From the NCBI GenBank assembly GCA_012513125.1, contig JAAZCS010000173.1:1-12128 (forward strand): a stretch of DNA of 12,128 nucleotides. Direction: 5' to 3'. Numbering within the stretch: position 1 is the stretch's first letter; every line of letters begins with the position of its first letter. The stretch comes from Treponema sp. (lineage in GTDB: Bacteria; Spirochaetota; Spirochaetia; Treponematales; Treponemataceae). A program made the position numbers and the translations under genes. A model generated the notes under the pieces. It had not been told where the DNA came from, did not search any database, and was given only the letters and a program-made list of their open reading frames with translations. Positions 1 through 7,316 of the stretch are shown here, one piece after another.

Positions 1-700
1 GAATGTAAGATTCATCAAATAAAGATTTTAGAATAAAAACAATTTTTCTCAATGATTTTATATCCGAAAAAGAACGTAGCCATTTTGCATCAGAAGCATA
101 AAATTCTGCAAAATATGTAGTATATCCATTTTGAGCGAGCACTTCCAAATAATTGTGATAAGTGTCTAAATTACCCCTTTTATCCGGAATAACAACGACA
201 ACAATATCGCGCGCGATTATATTTGGTGCAATCGTAAATTCCGATAGATAAACATCGCTTTTTAAGAAATTATTTTTCGGTGCTTCCTCAAAACCTGTTC
301 TAAAATTTCCATTAAATCTAACAAGAGATTCATAAACTTTTGGCGTTTTAGTCTTATTTTCAATTGGAGCAAAAATGATTGAAAGTATTATTGCAACTAT
401 CGACAAAACTATCGTGATAAAAGCCCAGATTCTCATAAGTGGACTATAATGATCTACATACAAATTTGCTGAATATCTTGAAATTGCATGAAAATTTGAT
501 ATCGTTACAATTATTGATAAAATCAACGAAAAACAAGTTAGAACATCAACACCCCAAGCAGAAATTAATAAAATAGAAAGCAAAATACACACAGGTGCAA
601 TCATTACAATTGAATCTTTTTTTGCATGTCGTAAAAATAAAATTCTACCATTAATTAACAGCAACAAAAAGAAAACTAAAACTTCACCATACACTTTCAT
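1..700 (-). CDS. Polytopic membrane protein with alpha/beta-hydrolase-like domain (3' end missing)
   Basis: The minus-strand frame is open from an ATG at 700 to the window edge, giving 233 residues with the C-terminus missing. The first ~113 residues hold about four hydrophobic segments (roughly 5-22, 30-49, 51-70 and 91-112). A soluble part follows. It contains a hydrophobic beta strand (VVVVIPDKRGNLDTYHNYL, about 167-185) and then LAQNGYTTYFAEF (188-200). This order, a buried strand, a loop, a helix ending in 'LA..GY', then a second strand, resembles the N-terminal core of alpha/beta hydrolases. The nucleophile elbow would lie beyond the edge, so no catalytic residue can be checked. There is no ATG upstream in frame before the stop at 743-745, so 700 is the best start. 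A promoter-like sequence ends 6 nt before this ATG and no strong Shine-Dalgarno is present. It is transcribed divergently from dnaX. Function unknown; the hydrolase call is tentative. Confidence 0.7.
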   Translation of the reverse strand, partial: MKVYGEVLVFFLLLLINGRILFLRHAKKDSIVMIAPVCILLSILLISAWGVDVLTCFSLILSIIVTISNFHAISRYSANLYVDHYSPLMRIWAFITIVLSIVAIILSIIFAPIENKTKTPKVYESLVRFNGNFRTGFEEAPKNNFLKSDVYLSEFTIAPNIIARDIVVVVIPDKRGNLDTYHNYLEVLAQNGYTTYFAEFYASDAKWLRSFSDIKSLRKIVFILKSLFDESYI

Positions 701-706
701 ATCTTC

Positions 707-735
707 ATAGTAACCAAAAAAGAATGTTTCTTCAA
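707..735 (-). promoter_or_regulatory. Promoter candidate for the left-edge membrane protein gene
   Basis: On the minus strand there is a -35 box TTGAAG (730-735), a 17-bp spacer and a -10 box TACTAT (707-712). The -10 ends 6 nt before the ATG at 700, so the predicted transcription start is at or next to the A of the start codon. The -10 matches the consensus at four of six positions, so this is a moderate call. Confidence 0.4.
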
Positions 736-748
736 TTAGTAATTAAGA

Positions 749-777
749 TTGAAGACTTTACTAAATTAACTTATAAT
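749..777 (+). promoter_or_regulatory. Promoter of the dnaX-ebfC-recR operon
   Basis: A -35 box TTGAAG (749-754) is separated by exactly 17 bp from a perfect -10 TATAAT (772-777). The predicted transcription start, about 7 nt downstream, is position 784, the A of the dnaX start codon. No Shine-Dalgarno lies between 755 and 783, consistent with a leaderless message. Confidence 0.6.
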
Positions 778-783
778 TATTAC

Positions 784-2733
784 ATGTCTTATGAAGTTAC
801 AGCCACTAGGCGCCGTCCTCAACATTTTGATGATTTAATCGGACAAGAATTTGTCGCAGAAACTTTAAAAAACTCAATAAAATCTGGGAAAATTGCACAC
901 GCATATCTTCTTTCGGGTCCTCGCGGTTGTGGAAAAACATCAACAGCTAGAATTCTTGCAAAAGCCCTTAATTGCAAAAATGGGCCTACAGATAATCCTT
1001 GTGGAGAATGTTCAAATTGCAAAGAAATTACAAAAGGGACAAGTCTTGATGTAATTGAAATCGATGGAGCATCAAATACTAGTGTTGAAAATATTCGTCA
1101 AATTAAAGACGAGGTACTTTTTCCGCCGAACAGTTGCCGTTATAAAATATACATAATTGATGAAGTTCATATGCTTTCAACAAGTGCTTTTAATGCACTC
1201 TTAAAAACTATTGAAGAACCACCTCCGTATGTTATTTTCATTTTTGCAACAACTGAACTTCAGAAAGTTCCCGCAACAATAAAAAGCAGATGTCAGCAAT
1301 TCAATTTTAGATTAGTTCCAATAGAAAAGGTCAAAGAATGTTTAAAAGATGCTGCAAATGAACTTAATATTCAGGCAGAAGATGAAGCTTTATTTTGGAT
1401 TGCAAGAGAATCAACAGGTTCCATGCGTGACGCCTATACTTTATTCGATCAAATTGTCTCTTTTAGTGGTTCAAGCATAACTTATGAAAAAATCAAAAAT
1501 AAACTTGGACTCGTTGGAATAGACCAACTGAACACTTTGTTTGAGCTTTGTGTTTCAAAAAAAACAGATGAAGTTTTGCTCTCAATTAATGAAACATTGC
1601 AAAATGGAATTTCAATAGAACAATTTATTTCAAACTGCACTTCTTATATAAGAAGTCTTTTATTTATCAAATGTGGAATTGAAAAAGAATCACTACTTGG
1701 CAACAAAAAAGACAATTACAGTAGCTTAATTATCAATGAATGGAATTCAATTCAATTAGAAAGAGCACTTTCAATCTTTTTACAACTCTACAGAGATATT
1801 CGTTATTCAATTTCGCCTAAATTTGAATTGGAATTGGCATTTTCAAGACTTTGCTGGCTTTCCGATTACGTTTCTAATGTTGAAGTAAAAAAAGCAATCG
1901 ATGCAGCCCAAAACTTACTGCTAAATCATTCTGATGCAAAATCGATAAATCATATTTCTGAAGTATCACACCAAGAGATGAGGCAAGAAACAATCGATTC
2001 AAGAGAGTCTACAGAACAAACTGAACAATCAACAGAAACAGTTCGAAAAACTCACACAGAGATTAATCATGTTCCGCAGGGATTACCTACATTTGAAATT
2101 CTTTCACAGCAAAAGGAAACACCCACCCCTTTTCTTGATGGCGGAGCACTGCCGCCTGATAATTCAGTGCAAAATATTGATAACCATTCGGCAGAGGCTA
2201 TAAAACAAACATTTTCAAACGATGACTGGTCAAACACAGAAACACCTCCTGATGACGTTTATTATAACAAAGATGATGAAGATTCGTCTGATTATGATCA
2301 AAACAGCGATATTTCTGACAACTTTCAAAATTTAGCTGATTCATATGAATCAAAAATCCAGCAACAACCAACTATTCTCGACGAAAAAGTAATCATCGAC
2401 GATGGGCGTGAAATTTCTGTTCAGCAATTGAAAGGGAACATTTATGCCACTCTCGCAATTATTGATGGTTTTACAGTTACAGCGTTGGAAAAAACTGAAA
2501 ATTGGAAAGTTAATTCAAACAGTTTGGAAGCGACAATCAAGAATGCCTACGATTTTGCAGTTCTAGAAAAGAAAAAAAATACAATTCAAGAAGTTATTTC
2601 GAAAATTTTTGGCAAAAACATGAATTTTATTATTAATTTAAAAGACAACACAAACGAAAAGTTAGATAAAATAATTGAAATTCCAAAACAAGTTGCTATT
2701 ATATGCGACCTGTTCAAAGGAACTATATTATAA
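784..2733 (+). CDS. dnaX: DNA polymerase III subunit gamma/tau
   Basis: DnaX is the ATPase of the bacterial clamp loader, which opens the beta clamp and ties the polymerases to the replisome. The 649-residue product shows the family landmarks: Walker A GPRGCGKT (45-52), a zinc-binding set C64, C73, C76 and C79 (C-X8-C-X2-C-X2-C), Walker B with IIDEVHML (D126, E127), the SRC motif (168-170, IKSRCQQF) and sensor-2 GSMRDAY. Domain III ends near residue 365. A Gln/Ser/Asp-rich, probably disordered linker follows (about 395-545), then a folded tail to 649 that should be the tau-specific polymerase/helicase-binding part. The start is taken at 784 because MSYEVTATRRRPQHFDDLIGQ is where family similarity begins; an in-frame ATG at 724 lies upstream of the -10 box. 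An A7 run at 1887-1893, in the slippery phase just after domain III, may allow a gamma-like product. It is first in an operon with ebfC, 29 nt away. Confidence 0.96.
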   Translation: MSYEVTATRRRPQHFDDLIGQEFVAETLKNSIKSGKIAHAYLLSGPRGCGKTSTARILAKALNCKNGPTDNPCGECSNCKEITKGTSLDVIEIDGASNTSVENIRQIKDEVLFPPNSCRYKIYIIDEVHMLSTSAFNALLKTIEEPPPYVIFIFATTELQKVPATIKSRCQQFNFRLVPIEKVKECLKDAANELNIQAEDEALFWIARESTGSMRDAYTLFDQIVSFSGSSITYEKIKNKLGLVGIDQLNTLFELCVSKKTDEVLLSINETLQNGISIEQFISNCTSYIRSLLFIKCGIEKESLLGNKKDNYSSLIINEWNSIQLERALSIFLQLYRDIRYSISPKFELELAFSRLCWLSDYVSNVEVKKAIDAAQNLLLNHSDAKSINHISEVSHQEMRQETIDSRESTEQTEQSTETVRKTHTEINHVPQGLPTFEILSQQKETPTPFLDGGALPPDNSVQNIDNHSAEAIKQTFSNDDWSNTETPPDDVYYNKDDEDSSDYDQNSDISDNFQNLADSYESKIQQQPTILDEKVIIDDGREISVQQLKGNIYATLAIIDGFTVTALEKTENWKVNSNSLEATIKNAYDFAVLEKKKNTIQEVISKIFGKNMNFIINLKDNTNEKLDKIIEIPKQVAIICDLFKGTIL

Positions 2734-2762
2734 ATTAAAGTTAAATTTAAAGAGGTAAAAAA

Positions 2763-3074
2763 ATGAATCCATTTGATATTCTAAAAAATTCACAATCAAT
2801 AAAAGAACAATCTGAAAAATTCCAAACTGAACTAGAATCAATTTCTGTAGAAGGTTCTTCTGGTGGAAAAATGGTAACAATTACAATGAACGGAAAATTC
2901 GAAATGACTGGAATCAAATTAGATCCGATTTGCGTCGACAACCGTGACATTAAAATGCTTGAAGATTTAATTGTTGCGGCCCACAGAAGTGCATGTCAAA
3001 ATGTTCAAGAACAAATAAAAACAAAATCAAGCTCTCTGCTTGGTGGAATGGATTTATCAAAATTTGGACTTTAG
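2763..3074 (+). CDS. ebfC: YbaB/EbfC family nucleoid-associated DNA-binding protein
   Basis: This 103-residue protein matches the small YbaB/EbfC family of dimeric, tweezer-shaped DNA-binding proteins, studied in Borrelia as EbfC and conserved between dnaX and recR in many bacteria. The family core is visible as SGGKMVTITMNGKFEMTGIK (residues about 33-52), followed by LDP and a C-terminal helix (MLEDLIVAAHRSACQNVQEQIK). A long amphipathic N-terminal helix precedes the core, and the tail LLGGMDLSKFGL is the usual 'GG...G' ending. A Shine-Dalgarno AGAGG at 2751-2755, 7 nt before the ATG, supports the start. It lies 29 nt after dnaX and its stop codon overlaps the recR ribosome-binding site, so it is almost certainly cotranscribed with both. 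The likely role is nucleoid binding or transcriptional modulation; the conserved position also suggests a link to RecR-dependent repair, which is not proven by sequence. Confidence 0.95.
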   Translation: MNPFDILKNSQSIKEQSEKFQTELESISVEGSSGGKMVTITMNGKFEMTGIKLDPICVDNRDIKMLEDLIVAAHRSACQNVQEQIKTKSSSLLGGMDLSKFGL

Positions 3075-3082
3075 GAATTAAA

Positions 3083-3673
3083 ATGAACGCATTTGACGAC
3101 ATGGTCAACATTTTCTCTAAATTACCTGGAATTGGAAAAAAAAGCTCAACTAGAATAGTGAACTGGCTACTAAAACAAGATGAATCATATTTGTTGCATT
3201 TTTCACAAAGCCTCGCAGTTTTACAAAAAAAGATTAAAAAATGCTCAGTTTGTGGTGCTTGGACCGAAACTGACCCCTGCCCTATTTGTTCAAATCCATT
3301 ACGAAACAAAAATGAAATCTGCGTCGTTGAACAACCCCAAGATGTCCTAACAATAGAAGCTTATGGCGATTATAAAGGTTTGTACCATGTTCTTGGCGGT
3401 CTGATAAAGCCACTTGAAGGTATCGGTCCATCTCAACTGTCAATAAATCAACTTTTGCAGAGAATCAAAGAAAATGATATTCAAGAAGTAATTATTGCTA
3501 CAAACCCAACTGTTGAAGGTGACACAACTGCACTTTATATAAATGAAGCAATTTCCAAATTTTCAAACATTAAAGTGTCCAGATTAGCAACAGGAATCCC
3601 TGTTGGTGGCGATTTGGAATACATTGACAAAAGAACTTTATCGCTTAGTTTTAGAGGAAGAACACAATTATAA
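3083..3673 (+). CDS. recR: Recombination mediator protein RecR
   Basis: RecR forms a ring-shaped clamp that works with RecO (and RecF) to load RecA on gapped single-stranded DNA. The 196-residue product is full length for the family. In order it has a helix-hairpin-helix (LPGIGKKSSTRIVNWLL, 14-30), a C4 zinc finger (C54-X2-C57-X8-C66-X2-C69), a Toprim domain starting ICVVEQPQDV (79-88) with E83 and NPTVEGDTTALY (141-152), and the C-terminal Walker-like signature LATGIPVGGDLEYID. The start at 3083 is chosen because MNAFDDMVNIFSKLPGIGKK is the normal N-terminus and an AGGA at 3073-3076 lies 6 nt upstream. A longer reading from 2993 would overlap ebfC by 82 nt and add residues unlike the family. 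The gap to ebfC is 8 nt. It is the last gene of the operon, with a weak terminator 7 nt after its stop. Confidence 0.97.
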   Translation: MNAFDDMVNIFSKLPGIGKKSSTRIVNWLLKQDESYLLHFSQSLAVLQKKIKKCSVCGAWTETDPCPICSNPLRNKNEICVVEQPQDVLTIEAYGDYKGLYHVLGGLIKPLEGIGPSQLSINQLLQRIKENDIQEVIIATNPTVEGDTTALYINEAISKFSNIKVSRLATGIPVGGDLEYIDKRTLSLSFRGRTQL

Positions 3674-3680
3674 CAAGTAC

Positions 3681-3704
3681 CGAGTGTTTTGCACTTGCTT
3701 TTTT
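3681..3704 (+). terminator. Weak rho-independent terminator after recR
   Basis: CGAGTG (3681-3686) pairs with CACTTG (3692-3697) through one G.T pair. The loop is 5 nt, and C plus six Ts (3698-3704) follow. The stem is only 6 bp, so termination may be leaky. The T-tract overlaps the -35 and spacer of the downstream GH130 promoter. Confidence 0.5.
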
Positions 3705-3723
3705 AAGTAAATTAACTTAAAAT
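3695..3723 (+). promoter_or_regulatory. Promoter of the GH130 phosphorylase gene
   Basis: A -35 box TTGCTT (3695-3700), a 17-bp spacer and a -10 box TAAAAT (3718-3723) predict a start near 3730 and a 5' leader of about 35 nt. The leader carries a strong Shine-Dalgarno, AGGGGG at 3754-3759. A near-perfect palindrome fills the spacer and overlaps the -10. Confidence 0.55.
3701..3722. promoter_or_regulatory. Palindromic operator candidate in the GH130 promoter
   Basis: A 22-bp inverted repeat has half-sites TTTTAAGT and ACTTAAAA around a 6-bp centre; 10 of the 11 base pairs are complementary. It covers the spacer and most of the -10 box, where a bound repressor would block RNA polymerase. The AT-only ends reduce its specificity in such an AT-rich genome. 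The regulator is unknown; no regulator gene is in the window. Confidence 0.4.
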
Positions 3724-3764
3724 ATTAAGTAACAAATAAACTAATATTATTTTAGGGGGATATA

Positions 3765-4931
3765 ATGATTCATCCACAATATTTTACTGAAGAAAAAAAG
3801 TACTTAAAGTACATTGGTCGCAAAAACAAAATCGACAAGAGCTTTTATAATGGTGTTTACAATCGCTATGTAAATCCTATTTTAACTAGAGAAAGTATTC
3901 CTCCTACTTGGAAATTCGATTTAAATAAAGAAACAAATCCCTATTTTATGGAAAGACTTGGCGTTAACGCAATAATGAACTCTGGTGCCATTTTCTTAAA
4001 TGGAAAATTCTGTTTAGTTTGCAGAGTTGAAGGCAATGATAGAAAATCATTCTTTGCTGTTGCAGAAAGTGAAAACGGCATTGATGGTTTTAAATTCCGT
4101 GATTATCCAGTTCAATTACCTGACACTTGTCCACAAGAGACAAATGTTTACGACATGCGAATTACGCAACATGAAGATGGTTGGATTTATGGCGTTTTCT
4201 GTTCTGAAAGCAAAGACACTTCAATAAACGATTTAAGTGCAGCTGTTGCAGCGGCAGGAATCGTAAGAACAAAAGATTTAACAACATGGGAACGACTTCC
4301 TAATTTGATTACAAAACATTCACCTCAGCAGAGAAATGTTTGCCTTCATCCAGAATTTGTAAACAAAAAATATGCTTTCTACACAAGACCAATGGACGAT
4401 TTTATCAACACTGGTAGTGGAGGTGGAATTGGATTCGGTTTATGCGATGATATTACAAATGCAGTTATCGATGAAGAAAAAATTATTAGCAAAAGAATTT
4501 ATCATACTATTACAGAAGCAAAAAATGGTGCTGGGGCAACTCCAATAAAAACAAACAAAGGTTGGATTCACATTTCTCACGGAGTTAGAAATACCGCCGA
4601 TGGATTGCGCTATGTTTTGTATGTTTATGCCACAGCTCTTGAAGACCCTTCTAAAGTAATTGCAGAACCAAGTGGAGTATTCCTTGTACCTTTTGGAAAA
4701 GAAAGAACAGGTGATGTTTCTAACGTTGTCTTTACAAATGGTGCAATTGAAAAAGACGGAAAAATTTACATCTATTATGCTTCATCTGACACAAGAATGC
4801 ACGTTGCAACAACAACAGTTGAACAATTAATTGACTACACATTCAACACTCCAACAGATCCTCATCGTTCTCCAGATTGCGTAAAACAGCGTTGTGAACT
4901 TATTTCAAAAAATCTTGAATTATTAAAATAA
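3765..4931 (+). CDS. GH130 4-O-beta-D-mannosyl-D-glucose phosphorylase
   Basis: This enzyme phosphorolyses beta-1,4-mannosyl-glucose to mannose 1-phosphate and glucose in the cytoplasm, the energy-saving last step of beta-mannan or glucomannan breakdown. The 388-residue length, the lack of a signal peptide and the near-complete match to remembered GH130 subfamily 1 sequence support the call: [20 protein letters not shown] (49-68), [17 protein letters not shown] (86-102), ETNVYDMR (125-132), [66 protein letters not shown] and the ending [13 protein letters not shown]130 in NVYDMR is the expected catalytic proton donor, and arginine and histidine residues in the later motifs fit phosphate and sugar binding. 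It has its own promoter and Shine-Dalgarno and a strong terminator. The usual partner, cellobiose/mannobiose 2-epimerase, is not in view. Strict mannosyl-glucose versus mannooligosaccharide preference cannot be settled by eye; similarity favours the former. Confidence 0.92.
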   Translation: MIHPQYFTEEKKYLKYIGRKNKIDKSFYNGVYNRYVNPILTRESIPPTWKFDLNKETNPYFMERLGVNAIMNSGAIFLNGKFCLVCRVEGNDRKSFFAVAESENGIDGFKFRDYPVQLPDTCPQETNVYDMRITQHEDGWIYGVFCSESKDTSINDLSAAVAAAGIVRTKDLTTWERLPNLITKHSPQQRNVCLHPEFVNKKYAFYTRPMDDFINTGSGGGIGFGLCDDITNAVIDEEKIISKRIYHTITEAKNGAGATPIKTNKGWIHISHGVRNTADGLRYVLYVYATALEDPSKVIAEPSGVFLVPFGKERTGDVSNVVFTNGAIEKDGKIYIYYASSDTRMHVATTTVEQLIDYTFNTPTDPHRSPDCVKQRCELISKNLELLK

Positions 4932-4959
4932 TTGTTGTATTAAAATTACACTAATACAG

Positions 4960-5008
4960 CTCAAAAGTTTTAATCAAATTTTTATTAAAACTTTTGAGTT
5001 TTTTATTT
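4960..5008 (+). terminator. Rho-independent terminator after the GH130 gene
   Basis: A perfect 15-bp stem (4960-4974 with 4984-4998), a 9-nt loop and then TTTTTTATTT (4999-5008). It terminates plus-strand transcription 28 nt after the GH130 stop. On the minus strand no T-tract follows the stem, so the convergent acyltransferase transcript, which ends at 5003 inside the T-tract, is not clearly terminated by it, though the hairpin may protect its 3' end. Confidence 0.85.
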
Positions 5009-6085
5009 AACTTTCTTTGAACCTATCATCCAAGGACAAAATCGTTTTATTAAGTTTATTGGAATCAAACACAAAAACAAAACCACAGTTGTAAGAATAA
5101 ATGAATAACCTAGTGGAATATAAGTTCTGAAATTAATATTGAAAAATTTTTCTAACAAAATAATCAAATAAAGATAGATTATGATATGAAAACCCAAAAT
5201 GATTAATGTATTTTGAGACAGAGTCATAATCACTTTTGGGGCATGACCGATTAATCGTGATAATGAAATAATTGCCCAAACTCCGCTTACAGCTCCAAAC
5301 AAACATTGAAGCCAACTGCCTTGAAGTCCCATATAAATACTCACAATGTTCAATCTTTTTTCAATATATGTTCTTAAGCAAAATAAAGCTACACTAATCA
5401 CTAATTCAACAAAGATTATGAATCTCTTTTTCAGGGATAAATTTTCATCCATAAAATATTTTAGGAAGTATTTTTTAAATATTTTCCCACATTCAAGAAT
5501 AGGATAAAGCAAAATTGCCTGAACGAGCAAAACGAAAGGTCCTAAATTTAATTTGATTTTAAATAAAATTACAGAAAGAACAAAAACAAAAGCAATAATT
5601 ATTCTTCTAACAGTTTTATTCTTTATTGCACTAATCAACGAATCAACCGCTTTTGTCCAAAACAAACAAGGAAGAAACCATAATGGACTATTTACCATTG
5701 TGCTATATGAAGTATTTCCTGCAAAACCAACAAGTAACCCCAGAAAAGGTTTTAATACAATTTCTTTAAAACTTCTTTCCCATAATTCCGGATGACGTAA
5801 AAACTCAATTGGAAACCACCAAACTAAATAACTAATAATAAAGAAACAAACATATGGCACTAAAATTGTACGTGCAGATTTTTCTATATCTATTTTGATT
5901 GATTTATTCGATGTCGTAATTCCACATAAGAAGAAAAAGAGTGGGATTGCAAATCCATTGTAAATAAAAATTACATCTTGATTAATTGGTTGATGAGCCA
6001 TTATTACACAAAATATTCCTAATAATTTTGCAATATCTAGCCAATCAATTCTTTTTTTTGTATTTACAGAAACATTATTTTCCAT
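5003..6085 (-). CDS. Acyltransferase-3 family membrane protein (downstream paralogue)
   Basis: This 360-residue polytopic membrane protein has about ten hydrophobic segments. Its N-terminus, KRIDWLDIAKLLGIFCVIMAH, matches the acyltransferase-3 / fucose 4-O-acetylase-like family, whose members move acetyl or other acyl groups onto cell-surface sugars. H31 (in IMAH) is the position of the conserved catalytic histidine, and R72 lies in the conserved ARTILVPY. It is a paralogue of the gene immediately upstream (35 of 50 residues identical at 61-110). The start is placed at 6085 because AAAGGA (plus coordinates 6092-6097) lies 6 nt upstream and the two paralogues then align from residue 10 without gaps. 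An ATG at 6133 would add 16 unrelated residues. It overlaps the upstream stop by 11 bp, so the pair is translationally coupled. Substrate unknown; a surface polysaccharide or lipopolysaccharide-like glycan is likely. Confidence 0.85.
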   Translation of the reverse strand: MENNVSVNTKKRIDWLDIAKLLGIFCVIMAHQPINQDVIFIYNGFAIPLFFFLCGITTSNKSIKIDIEKSARTILVPYVCFFIISYLVWWFPIEFLRHPELWERSFKEIVLKPFLGLLVGFAGNTSYSTMVNSPLWFLPCLFWTKAVDSLISAIKNKTVRRIIIAFVFVLSVILFKIKLNLGPFVLLVQAILLYPILECGKIFKKYFLKYFMDENLSLKKRFIIFVELVISVALFCLRTYIEKRLNIVSIYMGLQGSWLQCLFGAVSGVWAIISLSRLIGHAPKVIMTLSQNTLIILGFHIIIYLYLIILLEKFFNINFRTYIPLGYSFILTTVVLFLCLIPINLIKRFCPWMIGSKKVK

Positions 6086-7190
6086 TAGTAATCCTTTTGT
6101 TTGTTTTGCTTCCACTAAGCATCCAAGGTGCAAACTTCAGAACAAGCACACACGGAATCATACACAAAAGCATCAATACTATTGCATATATCAATGAAAC
6201 ATAAAGAGGCATATATTCCTTAAAATTTGTTTTGAACAGTTTGTCCACTAAAACAAGAAGATAACCATTAATTATTGAATGAAATCCAAATATACAAATT
6301 GTATTTTTAGCTAAAAAAGCAATAAAAGAAGGAACATGGTGAATTATTCTAGACAGCGAAATCACTGCCCAAATTCCAGAAATAGTACCCATCCAAGCAA
6401 GAGGCCAGCTTACACCCTCTAAATAAACACCATTATGGCAACCCATTTTGCCATCAATAAAAACCTTCAACAGTAAAATTGCTACACTTACAATTAATTC
6501 CACGAAAATAATTACTATCTTTTTGAATGAAAGTGATTCATCTTTCATTTTTGGCAATAGATATTTTTTAAAAAGTTTTCCAAGAATGAAAGCCGGATAT
6601 ATTTGAATTGCAGTATAAAATACGCTTCGTTTTACAAAAGTTATTACACCTAAATTTCCATTTTGTGTAATATAAATAGATAAAATCACAAAAAGAATAT
6701 TAATTGCAATAATTAACTTCTCATTTTTTATCGCACTAACTAATGAATCAATTACCTTTAACCAGAATAAAGTCAGCAAAAACCAAAGAGGCCAGTTTAC
6801 CATAGTACTAAATGATGTATAACTTGGATTTCCCAGAAGCAAACCAACAAATGGTTTTAATAAAAGTTCTTTTATACTTCTATCCCAAACTTGTGGATTT
6901 CTTAAAAATTCAACCGGAAGCCACCAGAATAAATACCCAAAAATAAAAAAGCAACAATAAGGAACAAGAATAGTCCTAACACTTTTCTGAATATCAATTT
7001 TAATCGATTTATTTGTTGTAGTTACAGCCGCCAAAAAGAAAAACGCCTGTGAAGTAAAAGATATAAAAATATTTAGCCATTTCATATCAATTGAATTATG
7101 AGCTACAAGAACAATATAAATACCTAAAAGTTTTGCGATATCAATCCATTCAATTCTTTTTTTCTGACAATTAACATTAATTTCTGACAT
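6075..7190 (-). CDS. Acyltransferase-3 family membrane protein (upstream paralogue)
   Basis: This is a 371-residue integral membrane protein with about ten hydrophobic segments and the acyltransferase-3 family N-terminus KRIEWIDIAKLLGIYIVLVAH, with the expected histidine at H31 and VRTILVPY around R72. Conserved blocks shared with the next gene include TNKSIKIDI (59-67), the WW.P.EFLR segment (89-97), LLKPF.GLL and STMVN.PLWFL. The role is probably O-acylation of an exported or surface glycan at the cytoplasmic membrane. It heads a two-gene unit with its paralogue and runs divergently from the GH3 gene across 126 bp. A consensus-like promoter ends 6 nt before the ATG at 7190; only a weak AGAAAG lies between, so the message may be leaderless. 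Whether the two copies act on different sugars or positions cannot be told from the sequence. Confidence 0.85.
   Translation of the reverse strand: MSEINVNCQKKRIEWIDIAKLLGIYIVLVAHNSIDMKWLNIFISFTSQAFFFLAAVTTTNKSIKIDIQKSVRTILVPYCCFFIFGYLFWWLPVEFLRNPQVWDRSIKELLLKPFVGLLLGNPSYTSFSTMVNWPLWFLLTLFWLKVIDSLVSAIKNEKLIIAINILFVILSIYITQNGNLGVITFVKRSVFYTAIQIYPAFILGKLFKKYLLPKMKDESLSFKKIVIIFVELIVSVAILLLKVFIDGKMGCHNGVYLEGVSWPLAWMGTISGIWAVISLSRIIHHVPSFIAFLAKNTICIFGFHSIINGYLLVLVDKLFKTNFKEYMPLYVSLIYAIVLMLLCMIPCVLVLKFAPWMLSGSKTNKRITNGK
6092..6097 (-). promoter_or_regulatory. Ribosome-binding site deciding the start of the downstream acyltransferase
   Basis: AAAGGA on the minus strand, 6 nt before the ATG at 6083-6085, lies inside the end of the upstream paralogue. 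It selects 6085 over the earlier in-frame ATG at 6133. Confidence 0.8.
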
Positions 7191-7196
7191 CTTTCT

Positions 7197-7225
7197 AGTA
7201 TATTATAATGAAAATTCTTTATCAA
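7197..7225 (-). promoter_or_regulatory. Promoter of the acyltransferase pair
   Basis: On the minus strand a -35 box TTGATA (7220-7225) and a -10 box TATACT (7197-7202) are separated by exactly 17 bp. Each differs from consensus at one position. The -10 ends 6 nt before the ATG at 7190, so the predicted transcription start is the start codon itself. Confidence 0.65.
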
Positions 7226-7303
7226 GATTTCGCTCGATTCATAAATGTATATCTTTATTCAATTTTAAGAGATTTCTTTTATATCTTTAATTTTCTTTCA
7301 CCA

Positions 7304-7309
7304 TATAAT
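7304..7309 (+). promoter_or_regulatory. -10 box of the GH3 gene
   Basis: A perfect TATAAT ends 7 nt before the GH3 ATG at 7317, which would place the transcription start at 7316-7317. No convincing -35 box is visible 16-18 bp upstream, so the promoter may be weak or need an activator. No Shine-Dalgarno precedes the ATG. Confidence 0.45.
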
Positions 7310-7316
7310 TCGTATT

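Noticed and set aside
724..783. N-terminal extension of dnaX from an ATG at 724
   Set aside because: The extra 20 residues are unlike DnaX and lie over the -35 and -10 boxes of its own promoter; MSYEVTA at 784 is the family-like start.
1557..1564. A8 run as the gamma-producing slippage site in dnaX
   Set aside because: A -1 shift here stops after two codons, giving ~262 residues without domain III, which would not make a working clamp-loader subunit.
2993..3082. Longer recR start overlapping ebfC
   Set aside because: It would add 30 residues that are just an out-of-frame reading of ebfC; 3083 has a Shine-Dalgarno and the normal RecR N-terminus.
6086..6133. Longer start for the downstream acyltransferase
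   Set aside because: The 16 added residues overlap the upstream paralogue and have no counterpart in it; the AAAGGA site supports 6085.
5133..6204. Open frames antisense to or in other frames of the acyltransferases (for example 5553-5795 and 5986-6204 plus)
   Set aside because: No ribosome-binding site, low-complexity hydrophobic translations, and full overlap with well-supported genes; they are by-products of AT-rich membrane-protein coding sequence.
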